DNA from: Heterobasidion occidentale
Taxonomy: Eukaryota > Basidiomycota > Agaricomycetes > Russulales > Bondarzewiaceae
Assembly: GCA_039111635.1 (NCBI GenBank)
Contig: JBCAQO010000001.1
Location: 2,170,001 to 2,234,000 of the forward strand
Length of the DNA stretch: 64,000 nucleotides
Reading direction: 5' to 3'
The notes under the pieces are model-generated. The model was not told the origin of the DNA and searched no databases. It saw nothing but the letters and a program-made list of their open reading frames with translations. The translations under genes and the position numbers were made by a program. Shown here in pieces: positions 21,771-32,097 of the stretch. Numbering within the stretch: the stretch's first letter is position 1; each line of letters starts with the position of its first letter.

Positions 21771-22913
21771 ATGACTGCGATCCAGGCGGTGTACGTGCGC
21801 GGGCACGAAGAGCGTCCCGAGCCCAAACCCCACGTCGTCTTCCGCATCGAGATCCAGGCCCACGTCCGCTCATGGAACATGTGGCGCCGCTACTCCGAGT
21901 TCCTCGACCTCCACACAGAGCTCACGAAGAGCACCGGCGCACCCCCGCCCGCGCCCCTCCCCCCCAAACACGCCCTCGCCATGCTCCGCTCGCGCACCGA
22001 CGAGGCCCGCCTCGAGGAGCGCCGCCTCGGCCTCGAGGCCTACCTGCGTGCGATCGTCAGCGCGAAAGACGACCGGTGGCGCGAGAGCTTCGCCCTGCGC
22101 GACTTTCTCGGCGTGCCCGTGGGGAAGCAGGCCGTCGCGGGCGGTAGCAGCAGCAGCAGTGGTGGTAGTGGTGGTGGTGGTGGTGGCATTGGCGGCGGCA
22201 GCGGCGACACGTCGCAGTTCACGTCCTCCTCGTGGCTCGACGAGCACATCGACCTGCAGGCGCGCGTGCGCGACGCCCGCGCGGACATCAACCGGCGCGA
22301 CGCGCTCGGCGACCGCGGCGACGTCGGCGGCTCGCACGCCGCGAACGTGCACGCGAAGCAGAAGCTCGCCGCGGTCCTCGCGCGCGCGGGCGCGCTCGCA
22401 CAGGGGCTCGACGCGCTCGCGCGCGCGGGGATGAGCGCGGGCGAGCTGCAGCGCCGCACGGACATGGTCGCGCGCCTCCAGGACGACTGCGAGAAGCTCG
22501 GCAAGATGGTCTCCGTCTCGCGGCACGCCGCGCGCGGGCTCGGTGCGGCGGCGGAGCGCCACCCCGCGTCGTCGTCGGACCGCGCGGCCTTGCTCGAGGG
22601 CGCGCCCTCCGCGTTTGGCAAGCCCGTCACGCGCGTGTTCGGGGGTGGTGCCGCTGCGAAACCTCAGGAGACACAGCAGACGCGCCCGCTGGACGACCAC
22701 GGGCTGCTGCAGCTGCAGCAGACGCAGATGACCCAGCAGGACACGCAGCTCGCCCAGCTCGCGACCATCCTCCAGCGCCAGAAGCAGCTGGGCATCGCGA
22801 TCGGGAGCGAGATCGCGCAGCAGAACGAGATGCTCGATGATTTGGCGGTCGGCGTCGATCGGGTCGGCGGGAAGCTGGCGTCGGCGAAGAGGCAGATGAA
22901 CCGGCTGGGGTAG
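21771..22913 (+). CDS. VAM7: Vacuolar SNARE with PX domain, Vam7 type (copy 1)
   Basis: Qc-SNARE for vacuole fusion, held to membranes by a PI3P-binding PX domain rather than a transmembrane segment. One uninterrupted exon of 380 residues starts MTAIQAVYVRGHEERP; longer upstream frames exist but this start gives the normal PX beginning. The PX domain covers about residues 1-125 and has the phosphoinositide motif RRYSEFLDLHTEL. A Ser/Gly linker follows, encoded by AGC and GGT repeats. The middle is Ala/Arg-rich helical, and the C-terminal SNARE helix (TQLAQLATILQRQKQLGIAI then QQNEMLDDLAVGVDRVGGKL) ends the protein without a membrane anchor. Very high GC at third positions makes long false frames on other strands. 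The gene converges with MTM1. Confidence 0.92.
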   Translation: MTAIQAVYVRGHEERPEPKPHVVFRIEIQAHVRSWNMWRRYSEFLDLHTELTKSTGAPPPAPLPPKHALAMLRSRTDEARLEERRLGLEAYLRAIVSAKDDRWRESFALRDFLGVPVGKQAVAGGSSSSSGGSGGGGGGIGGGSGDTSQFTSSSWLDEHIDLQARVRDARADINRRDALGDRGDVGGSHAANVHAKQKLAAVLARAGALAQGLDALARAGMSAGELQRRTDMVARLQDDCEKLGKMVSVSRHAARGLGAAAERHPASSSDRAALLEGAPSAFGKPVTRVFGGGAAAKPQETQQTRPLDDHGLLQLQQTQMTQQDTQLAQLATILQRQKQLGIAIGSEIAQQNEMLDDLAVGVDRVGGKLASAKRQMNRLG

Positions 22914-23081
22914 ACTGTAGGCTGGTGCTGGTGCATATAGACGAACGTGACGATTTCTTGGTGATGTGTATTTTATGTGATCTTCGTTCTTACTTTTGGT
23001 TCACGGCGCGGAGCAGTGATGGTCTATACTATAATGCGTGAATACTATATAGTCCCATGCGCGTGAGCGTGTACTATGTGT

Positions 23082-24284
23082 CTATGTTATGCGAGGATCC
23101 TGCTTCGCCAAAACCCGTCCAACTCCCTGTGATAGAAAGAGCAGTCAGCACAAGAGCAATGAACAGCGGCCACGGCACGTACCTCGAAACATGAAATCAT
23201 GATCCCACACGCAGGCGCAATTTTGGCCATGCGCGGGCCTATGCCAGCGAACAACGCAGACATCCCCTCCGTCCGCAGGATCTGTGCCAGCAGCGGCAGC
23301 GTCCCCGTCGCCTCCCCCGCAGCGGCCGACATGACGAGCGCCTGCCGCCGGGTCTTGAGCACGTCAAACGGCGACGTGAGCAGCGCCGCCGTCGTCCCGC
23401 TCGTCGCGCCGCACACGAACGCGACGGACGCCCCCGTGCGTCCGCTGCGCTCGAACCTGCGCTTCAGGCCCTCGTACGTCGCCCAGTACATCCCGCTGAA
23501 CGGCACGTCGCGCCACAGGGTCGGTCCGAGCCCGCGCCAGAGATGCCGGATGCCGTGGCGCCGCGCGAGCGCGCGCACGGAGGTCAGCACGGAGCGGAGG
23601 GTGTGGGGGTTGTCGGACGAGAGGGGCGTCGACTGTAGGTTTGTCCGGATGAGTTCTAGCGGGGACGCGATGGAGGTTATGATCGTCCGCGAGAGGATGC
23701 CGGCTGTGAGCGGGACGAGGGTGGGATTTGAGAAGAGCGGGGGGAGCGCCTCGCGGAGGAGGTAGTCATAAGTGAGCATATAACACGTAGACGACGGGAC
23801 GCCGATGACGCTGGGCGAGAAGGGAGCGTCAGCCTTTGGCCGCTGGCGAGGTGCATGGGAACCACTCACAGCGTCGTCCCGGCTCCTTTCCACAGTCCCT
23901 TCAGACCCTCCACCCTCCAAACATGCCGGACGGCATCATAGAACCCGTTCACCCTCTCCGTGCGCAGGACGCCGTGATCCCACACGCAGACGATTTCCTG
24001 CGGTATCGAGCGGGCGAGCGACGACATGCTCCGCGTGCTGACACCTCGGACACATGGCACGTTGGCCGGCTGACAACATACATTTGGCGAGGCTCTGGAG
24101 GGAGACGGAACCGGTGTGCTCGGCGGTTGCGTCTGCAGGCGTGTTTTGACGACGTCAAAGGGGGTCACTGTGGAGTCACCTTCAGGATGAGAAAGCGTCG
24201 AGATGCGACAAAAGCCGTACTGGTCAACGCAGTCATGGTAGAGCCAGTCGCCGCAGCGACCAGCTTTGCGTTCAAAGGGTCCAT
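23082..24284 (-). CDS. MTM1: Mitochondrial carrier of the Mtm1/SLC25A39-40 group (copy 1)
   Basis: Inner-membrane carrier needed for manganese-superoxide dismutase and Fe-S/heme homeostasis in yeast; mammalian relatives import glutathione. Four exons (24284-24221, 24167-23870, 23810-23183, 23126-23082) give 344 residues. Three carrier signatures are visible: TPFDVVKTRLQT, SPLELIRTNLQS and SPFDVLKTRRQA. Between the first signature and the second helix is a cysteine-rich loop (NVCCQ, VPCV, IVCVW); cysteines in this loop of SLC25A39 are linked to iron sensing, so a similar role is an inference. Further group-specific segments are GVPSSTCYMLTYDYLL and PACGIMISCFE. The frame is intact in both copies. 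Confidence 0.9.
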
Positions 24285-25987
24285 GGTGCAGCCGACGGAG
24301 GGTGTCGTGCGGGAGGGAAAAGGAGAGGGGCGTTGGATTTTGGGACAACACGGAAGAGTAGTAAGAGACGGCCGTCACTGCCGAAACAAATCGCCGCTCC
24401 TTATCTGATAAGCAAATGATCTCCGCACGTGGCGTTCCCCACACTGACTCGCTGGGTTCCCAGGGCTGCCAGGACAAACATCTTGTTCTTCACCCGTCGA
24501 AACGACACTGGCAATATTTTTTGTCCTCGTGATGTTGCTTCATGTGAGGTTTTCTGCTCGGATTCGGGACTTTGGATCGGCGATGACAATGTCCTGACGG
24601 TCGGGTATCGATGGAACCGTAATATTTTCGCCGATGCAAAATGGAAACATCTCAATTCCCTTCAGGAGCTTTCGGACGCGCGCCGTGGATACACCCAGCG
24701 TCCCGTAGTATGAGAAGGGAACAGCTGCCTATCACCTTTGCGTAGCTCCAATTCCTGACACTGAATACACACTGCACGTGGATCTCCTTGCCCCATCTGG
24801 CCTCCGTCTCAGAGGAGTCCCAGAGGTGCCCGTGTGTCCCGAAGGCGAACACATCCGCACGGTGCCCTTGAGCCTCTGAAATGGCTCCAGGGTCCTCACG
24901 ATGCGGAGCTTCACACAACCAGCATCGCGTTCAGGTTGAGCGTCACCATGGTGCATGGCGATCGCCGTTTAGACACTCGTCTTCGGGCTGCCGCGCGCGT
25001 GAAGCCCTCCTTCTCGGCACGAAGAGCATACACGCAAGGATGCGTGGAGTCTGTCTCACCAACCGGTCGACCCTGCACGTTCTCCCGGAGTACTCCCCAG
25101 CGGGAAGTCTGAACACGAAAACCAGAATAGATGCATTCTGGTCCCTGTGGATAGGCCGCAGGAATCCTACAAGTGCGCGCTGAAGGAAATCGTCGCCGCG
25201 TCGAATGAGGTCTATGGTGCGTTCATATATCACATGCTGATCATGAATCTCTCGCCGTCAGCGAGAGGTCAGGCGGTGGCTCATTAGCAGCTCCCTTGCG
25301 GGGAATGAGACGCGGAGCGCCGATTTCCTAAAGCCAGCGCAGCGACGTGGAGCGTGCCTTCCTCAACAAATCCTGCTGTGCATCAAGGGCGAAACGCAGG
25401 TCAGTGTCCATCGATTGAGATGGCGCATACAGACTTGGCCCCGTCGTTTCCCTTGATGAAGATTCGCCCGTCCTTGAGAGGCTTTTTGTGAGTATACCAG
25501 GCGTACCCGAGAAGTTTGATCGACAAGACTATGCTGCAGCGCAGTGGCATTCTGGCAACCTCGTCAAGCTCGATCACGACCTATCCGGATCTATCAGCAA
25601 CAAGAAGAGAAACGCCGTCAGTTTCAAGAGCAGATCGAGCGAGAGCTCCACCAGGTGTGAGCTACCGCCATGACATGTACATATACCCTCCCTCAAGCTG
25701 AAAACACTGCGTCGAGTGCTGCTGAAACCTGTATACCTGTTACGATGGGAAAAGAGCCTCATCTTGATCTTGTATTTTCTCTCAACCGTAGTTCTAGCAA
25801 TCCTACAAACAATATCGTCGCCTTCCCCGCTTTCTGCAGAATCAATATCCGAAACAATCACAACACGTACACGCCACTCGAGTCCGTCCTGCTTAATCTA
25901 GAAAATCCAAATCCGCTTCAAGTTGCATACAGTACACTTCGAATCACATCCACCCTTGTCCTTCAGCGGGAGGTCCTCTCGACGGGA
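24285..25987. other. Unresolved 1.7-kb stretch, possible gene (copy 1)
   Basis: No gene model is convincing. Several short minus-strand frames look coding: RTIDLIRRGDDFLQRALVGF (25150-25230), FAFGTHGHLWDSSETEA (24800-24870), and in copy 2 a frame with SLYALSRSMDTDLRFALEAQ. On the plus strand, ESYKCALKEIVAASNEVYGA (25165-25225) is also open. Frames on both strands overlap and none can be joined end to end. Between 25473 and 25474 copy 1 lacks 54 bp that copy 2 has. A one- or two-base difference near 24695 changes the frame between copies. It may be a fast-evolving multi-exon gene or a degraded one. Confidence 0.3.
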
Positions 25988-27829
25988 TCAGAAATCCTGG
26001 TACGGCGGCGGGCCCTCGGCGTCGGGCTTCTTGTCTTCTTCTGGGGCGCCGCTACCGCCTTGCAACAGTCGCTCGCGCTCCTCCCTCTCCAGCCTCTTCT
26101 TCTCTTCCTCCGCGCTCTCGTACGTAGGCGCCGCAGACGTCGACGCCGCCGCCTCGCCGTGCAGCACCTTCTCGCGCTCTTCGCGCTCGAGCCGCTTCTT
26201 CTCCTCCTCCGCGCTCTCGAAATGTGTAGCGGGGGGCGGCGCCGACGAGGTGGGCACGGAAGAGGACACGCTCCCGCTGCGCCCGGACGAAGGCAGGGGG
26301 GCCTTGATATCACGCAGCGAGCCACTCGCGGGGCCGGGGCCGTCGGCGCCAGCGGACACGGGGACGCCCGTCTCCGCGATAGTGGGCAGGTCCAAGGGCG
26401 CCTTTACGTCGGATTGAGTAACGTCCGGAGACACGAACGCGGCGGACGGGGAGGCGGACGTTGGGATGGGCGCCGGCGCGTTGTTCAAGGCGGTGGGGTC
26501 GATGGCGGAGACCGAACCAGGGACTGGCATGGGACTGGTTGGCTTGCGCGAGGCGACGGGGCTTGGGGTTCGGTTGATTCGCGGGGGAGGCGCGTGGATG
26601 GGGTGAACCGGAGGCGGGGCCTTGCCCGACACGTCTGGCACAAAGGCCGGCGCGGTCGTGCCGGGAGGCGTCAAAGGGACGTTGGACTGGGAGCGGGGCT
26701 CGGGCGAGCTGAGGCGCGAGAGCTCTTTGGCGTGCGTCTCCCCGAAGCTGCGCGTATCGGAGCGATCCAGACTCGCGCCGGCGGGGGAAAAGGTCGTTTG
26801 GCCGGGCTTCCAGTGATCGAGAGCGTGTTGGAGGTTCGCGCGTATCGTGCCCGTTTGCTCCGCGCTTTGGTAGGGCTGGCCCGATGAAGGGGGGATTGGG
26901 GGAAGGTGGGAGAGGACAGGCTCCGAGGCTTGAGCGAGCAGGGACAACTTCTCGCCATACTAACCGACGATCGCGGGGTGAGCGAACAGAGGAACAGGTG
27001 TGACGAAGAGACAGCCCACCTCGCGCAGCGCCTCCCACTTGAGCTGTTCGCTTTCCTTGAGGGACTTACGGATGAGGATCTGGTGCTCCTTCTCGAGCGG
27101 CTCGTCATCGCGCTCCGCTTTGGCGAGCTGGTCCTTGAGTTCCGCGACACGCTTTTCATAGCCCTTCTCCTGGCCGTGCTCGAGGCGGGCGATCTGGTTC
27201 TGGAGCCCGGCGCGGGCGTTGCGGCGGGCGGTCAGGGCGGTCTCGTTGTCGCGGAGGGACTTGAGCGGGGTGCGGGCGGCGTTGAGCTTGACGGCGAGGG
27301 TGCTCGCCAAGGAGCCCGAGACGTAGTTCAAGAACGCCAAGCGATCGGATACTGGAGACGCATTGGGACGGAAAGCGCGGTGAGAGGAGATCGATGGGAG
27401 GCGAGCGAGGCGTGCACTGACTGTCTTTGACATCGGGGGCCTCGTTCTGGCCCCAGGTGTAGAGCTCTTTGCTGTGCGCCTGTGCGTTCCTGTTCACGCT
27501 GTCAAAGTCGAGGGCGATGCCCTTCTCTGTGGTGATGATCTTCTGGATGGGGCCGGTGGTGCTGGGGGGATTTTGAGCGGGAGAAGAAGGGAGGAAGGCG
27601 GGGGCGCTCACGAGTAGGCCTGCTGGAATGTCCTGAACTGATGCTGGATCTGCTCCAAGGTGTGACTCTTGTGAGTCTGTGTCGCGCCAGAGTCGGCGGC
27701 GGCGGACGACGCGGCGGCCTGGGGGCTGGTCGGGCGGGTGGAGCCGGGGATGTGGCCCGCGAGGGGAGAGGCGTTGATGGCGCTCTGGGCCTTGTCGGCG
27801 AAGGAGGAGAGGAAGCCTGGGACGGGCAT
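25988..27829 (-). CDS. PIL1: Eisosome core protein, Pil1/Lsp1 BAR family (copy 1)
   Basis: Membrane-bending BAR protein that builds eisosomes, plasma-membrane furrows that store nutrient transporters. Four exons (27829-27612, 27561-27422, 27351-27020, 26959-25988) encode 553 residues. The BAR part spans about residues 60-270: IQKIITTEKGIALDFDS, HSKELYTWGQNEAPDVKD, LNAARTPLKSLRDNE and KSLKESEQLKWEALREYGEK. Like yeast Pil1 it has a helical core followed by an acidic, disordered tail, here much longer and Ser/Pro-rich. The tail has two repeats of ESAEEEKKRLEREERE and ends in PPPYQDF, a PPxY motif that could bind a Nedd4/Rsp5 WW domain (inference). The frame is intact in both copies. Confidence 0.85.
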
Positions 27830-28008
27830 CGTGATGTAGAAGATGGAGGATGGACTGGCAAGTACGAGGAGACAGATCGAGAGACGCTGCGCATTACTCC
27901 TGGGTCGTGGTCACATACAATCAGTCACACTCCTACGTCATCGCTCGCCCGTCGCTGCCGCAGGCACAGCGCGACCTCGCACCATAATACACGATAAGTA
28001 TCCACCCT

Positions 28009-29345
28009 CTACACAATCATCTTCTTCGCGGTCTTCCCCTTCTTCTCCGAATCCTTGTGCGACAAGAACTCCACCTCCGTCGCAAGCGGGCCCGCCAGCT
28101 TCTGCGCCTCCGTGTACCCCAGCACCCCGATCTTGAAGTGCTTCCCCACCGCCTCGATCCGCTCCCGCAGCGCCTCGTCGTCCCCAGCCGAGTTCCCTGG
28201 CGCGAGCCGCGTCCAGATCGATAGTCGGTAGAATTGCGGTCGCGTCGACACGATCACCCCCGTCACCAACGACGGCGTCCCCGCCGGCGTGTCCGGGTTC
28301 GTCAAGTATGGGTCGAATGTCTCTCCAATCGCAGCCAGCATCTGCGTGCAGCACGGTCACAGAAGTAGCACATGAGCCACGCCTGCCATAGAAATTGAAA
28401 AAAAGGCACAATCGGTCGACGCACCGTGTAGAGCCACATTTTATCGACATGGTTCCTGTTCTTGTCTTTGGGAAGCTGGATACTCCACTTCCCTCCATTT
28501 TTGTTCGCCTCGTCTTCCCACGCGGGGATGATTCCTTCCTGCGGATTTATTCCAGTTCAAACACCGCAATAAACTCTCGAGGTCGCTCGGGCGACGAACC
28601 TTAAACAGATAGTAATTCGCCTTTGGCGGCAGTTGCGAAGGCGGGACAATGTTGTTGTTCAGACTGCGATACGATCGACAGTGAGCCCACAGTGCCTCCG
28701 AGCCGGAGGGCAAAGCAAGAGGGATGTACGCACCCCCAGAATTCCTCCACACTATCGAAAGTAATCACACGCTTGATGTCCTCCATCCACCCCATCGCGG
28801 CAGCCGCGCCAGGCGTCTGCGGAAGGGGAGTCTGCGGGAACGCGGTCGACGGCGTCTGCGGGAGATTGCGGCCCTTCGTCGCGGGCGAATCGAACCACAG
28901 CGTCCAGGGTGAGTACAGCGGGTGCTAGATCATCCAGAAAGCGCAAAGAACGGTGTCGAGGGCGTTCGGACCCGGTCAGTATGCGAAAAGCTCATATGTA
29001 CACAGAAGAGGGAAGACGAAGCGCCGCGTCCTGCAGCAGCGGCTGGAACGCGCGCGCGACCGCAAGAAGGACGGACGGACTAACCTTGACGTTGAAATTT
29101 TTGGGGTCGCTGAAGACGGTCCTGATCGTCTCTGCCTGCGCCTCCATGTTCACTTCTTGAATCTCACCGGGCTCCAGCGCATCGCGTGCCCTCTTTTGAG
29201 TCCTCGGGTTTTTTCCGTTTCCTCTACTACGTCGAGTAGCGAGGCCTGCGGGGACGTTCGCCTCGGGATGCTCCGCCAGCGCAGCTTGGACGGCAGATCG
29301 GGCGGCCTGGAGAGCTGGCCCAGGGAGAGACGAGACGGTGGTCAT
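28009..29345 (-). CDS. CDC33: Translation initiation factor eIF4E, cap-binding (copy 1)
   Basis: mRNA cap-binding subunit of eIF4F. Five exons (29345-29085, 28924-28734, 28663-28600, 28538-28425, 28341-28009) encode 320 residues, longer than the usual 210-220 because of an extended N-terminus and an internal Pro/Thr-rich insert (PQTPSTAFPQTPLPQTPG). Cap-binding and eIF4G-binding features are present: HPLYSPWTLWFDSP, VEEFWGLNNNI, IPAWEDEANKNGGKW and RLSIWTRLAPG. Near residues 36-54 the copies differ: here TRRSRGNGKNPRTQKRA (basic), in copy 2 a 7-residue-shorter acidic segment; both keep the frame. The gene lies downstream of a 1.3-kb non-coding region. Confidence 0.93.
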
Positions 29346-30633
29346 GTTTTTTGTTGTACGCGCAAAGATTCACTCGGTTTCGAGGAGGGTTGTGGACAGA
29401 GAAGGGTCGGAGGAAGTGGGGGTGGGTGGAGTGGGCTTTTAGAGCGGGGCGGGTAGGTGCGCGGTCGGGGACGTCGAGCTCGTAGTAGTGCAATAGAACG
29501 TACAGTTCGGTGAGCAGAGTGTACAGGTGTTCGCAGCGAGAGGCTAGGGCGGGTGTATGAGAAGCTGAGTGTGTAATGTGGAAGGCTGCGTGTGGTCGAG
29601 GAGAAAGTGGTGACTGTGATCGCGGGCGTGAGAACCGCGGTATCTCATTTTCGAATTATCAATTTCCCCGGCCGGTCCCGGGGTTCGTCCATGGCCGCGC
29701 TGCTCCCCTTCGCCAGCATCGTCTTCGAACGGCCTCACACTCACTGAGCGCTGGTTAGGAAAAGGTGGACACAATAGACGATCGGGCTATTTATCATCGC
29801 GCATCATGGCATGATGCCGATCGTGTTTTCTTGCTGACCAACTGGTACAATCTCTTGTCTTCTCTGCAATCACTCGCTAACCTCCGATGGCGATGACGCT
29901 CAGCATTTCGATGACCCTCTGTCTACTTACCAAGGAGCCCCACCTTTGACAACCCGGTCAAAAAGCGACCGCGGACACTTGCGACTGACAAGCAAAGGCG
30001 ACGGCGACGAGGCTGACGGCGATGTCACAGCGACCCATCTGCGACGCGAATGGCATGCGGCTACGGCGCTAAGAGCGAACGGTGGAGGGGCGCCGCAGCG
30101 ACGACGATGAAACGACGATCGACTGGGCGAAAACCTATCGCCGTGTCGACGGGACAGCCCTGGTGATCACAGTGTGCACGGCACCGTCCCCTTGCCCCAT
30201 TTCCTAGCATCCCCTTCATTTACCAAGAAAAGAAAAAAATCAGCGCTGCGCATGGTCGGTGACCGCGTACCGCATCCTCCTGATTTGGGGTGCGCAGATC
30301 GTTCCTCTTGAAGCTCCGCGTGCGTCCGCTATTCGACCCCGCGCGTGTACCTTGTCACCTTCACGGTCCTGGCTGTTATCTAGTGAGTTCAGCGAGCAAT
30401 ACGATTCGAACAACGCGTGTATTATCGAACGAATAGAACATACAATATATGAAGGAATATATCTCTGGCCTACTGCTGAAGAAACACAATAATCTACAAC
30501 TCTAGCACGAGGCAACAACACAGACCCGGAATTACAACCTGCCGAGCGCGCAAGAGGAGGATAGCTAAAGACACAGCCGTACACTATATACAGAGTCCCA
30601 GAAACAGAACGAAAGCCGAAGAACGAGGATGGA
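29346..30633. other. Long intergenic region upstream of eIF4E (copy 1)
   Basis: 1.3 kb without a supported gene. It is well conserved with copy 2 (53444-54736). A nested palindrome lies at 29779-29825, with acgatcgg pairing ccgatcgt outside and gcatcat pairing atgatgc inside. Around 29990-30130 is a run rich in cgacg and cgatg. A GTTCGAATC-like string on the minus strand near 30400 is not part of a tRNA fold. Confidence 0.4.
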
Positions 30634-31837
30634 TCAGAAGGGATTTGTGTACACGGAATCCGCAGGTACAGGAGCAGAGGCGAGAGACTGCTCGTCCCCT
30701 GCGTCCGGTATGCGGTGCATCTGGTGGACTTTCTCCGACAGGTCAAGGAACTTTTGTAAATGCGAAAAGACGTCAGCTCCCGGAATTGTCTACAGCCGAA
30801 ATTCAGGGCCTACCCTTTGTTTCTTCCAAGGTCTCCTCTTGTGCACTTTTTAGGGTGCTCTGCATATGAACCACATTGTCTGCGCCCAAGTCCGTTGAGC
30901 GTTCATAGTGCAACGATGTCAACAAGGGCCTACCCTGATAGAGCGGCTCGAAAGGCCTCGGTAGGTCGACACGCGCTCAAGAGGGGCAGGATCTGTGCCA
31001 ACGAGCCGCAGCTGATCGTGCAAGTAGATGATATACTGCTCGAGGCACTCGAGGTAAAACCGCTTTTTGTCATGCGACGAGATTGTGTCTCTGAAATAAC
31101 ATGAGTGAGCTGCGCTTGCATAAGAGGCGAGGATGCAAACTTACGGATCTGTCGGCGTAAAGCCAACGTTGTCGGCGACGGTGCGCTGTCGCGCTTTGCG
31201 CTGGCTCTCGACTTTCCTGTCCGACTCGCGCTTCGCTGCGCCGACGGCGGTCGGGGTGTGGGAGGCGAGCTCTGTGAGAAGCTCGCTGGGCGTCGGAAAC
31301 GTGGTACGAGGCGCGTCGCCATAGGCTAGAAGGTGCTCTTGCGAGGGAGGGGGATAAGCCGGCGGGCCCATTGCCAAGGACTCCGGTTGCATAGGCCCCT
31401 CGCCGTGAAGGAAGGGGTCCTGCGAGGTGGATGTGGCGAGGGTCGCGGGCCAGCTGCCGAAGAGGGCAACGGGAGAGTGGATCGGGATGTCCGGGCTCTC
31501 CAAATCGGCCGTCGACATGGCGTGGTGCTCGAGAGGATATGACAGTTCTGCGGGCCACAAGTGGCGGGAGAGGGCGTGTCCCATAGGAATTTCAGAGTCG
31601 TTTTCAGGGCTGTGCTGGGCGTAGATGGAGTCCATGGGGAGCTGCTGTAGCTCTGCAGGGTGGGCACCGGTCTGGGGGGACAGGGCAAGGGAGCGAAGTC
31701 AGCAGCACTGGGGTGAGAGGGAAGGGAATCCATCTGGAAAGGGAGAGTTGTGAGCGAGAGGAGAAAAGGAGGGGGATGGGACGTACGGAGGGGAAGTAGT
31801 CGGGCGGGATGTAAAGAAAGCTGTCTGTGGCGAACAT
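30634..31837 (-). CDS. Uncharacterised basic/helical (bZIP-like) protein A, copy 1 with frame breaks
   Basis: Five exons (31837-31787, 31733-31145, 31090-30934, 30879-30814, 30750-30634). The intended protein, read from copy 2, is 327 residues. It has an acidic, Pro/Ser-rich first half with a PPAYPPP motif, then a basic run (KRESDRKVESQRKARQR). A helical segment follows (DKKRFYLECLEQYIIYLHDQL), then LERVSTYRGLSSRSIRTM and a short Glu-rich helix, ending SVYTNPF. The basic run next to a heptad-like helix recalls bZIP regulators, but the bZIP signature is not met. Copy 1 has three differences from copy 2: one G fewer in the run at 31674-31680, one base fewer near 30873 and two fewer near 30820. 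The first two break the frame. The neighbour at 56996 is a paralogue. Confidence 0.65.
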
Positions 31838-31888
31838 GATCTGACGAGCGTCGGGGGACGGGGAGGATCGAGAGCGAGAGTGGATATG

Positions 31889-31911
31889 TTTATACTCCCG
31901 CGACCAATTGG
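31889..31911 (-). promoter_or_regulatory. TATA and CCAAT elements of bZIP-like protein A
   Basis: On the minus strand TATAAA (31894-31889) lies about 52 bp before the start codon. The palindromic CCAATTGG (about 31904-31911) lies just upstream. Both are kept in copy 2. A pattern match only. Confidence 0.4.
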
Positions 31912-32097
31912 GAAATATGCCTGCCCCGGGTCCTGGCCCGCAGTAGGGTTTGCATTGAAGTCCTCTTTGCGATCAGCACCTCCATGGCTCGAACTAGGCC
32001 GTCCGGGGCCGTGAAAGGCACGCGGGGGTCGAACACCTCTGCGTCCGGCCGCGACGTCCATCCTCTGCACGCCAGAGCTTAGGTCCCGGATGTGGCG

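Noticed and set aside
21870..22840. Long Arg/Ala-rich open frames on both strands over VAM7 (up to 276 codons)
   Set aside because: They are shadows caused by extreme GC at third codon positions. The PX and SNARE motifs fix the real frame.
30390..30420. GTTCGAATC-like string on the minus strand suggesting a tRNA
   Set aside because: No A-box or acceptor stem within the needed distance.
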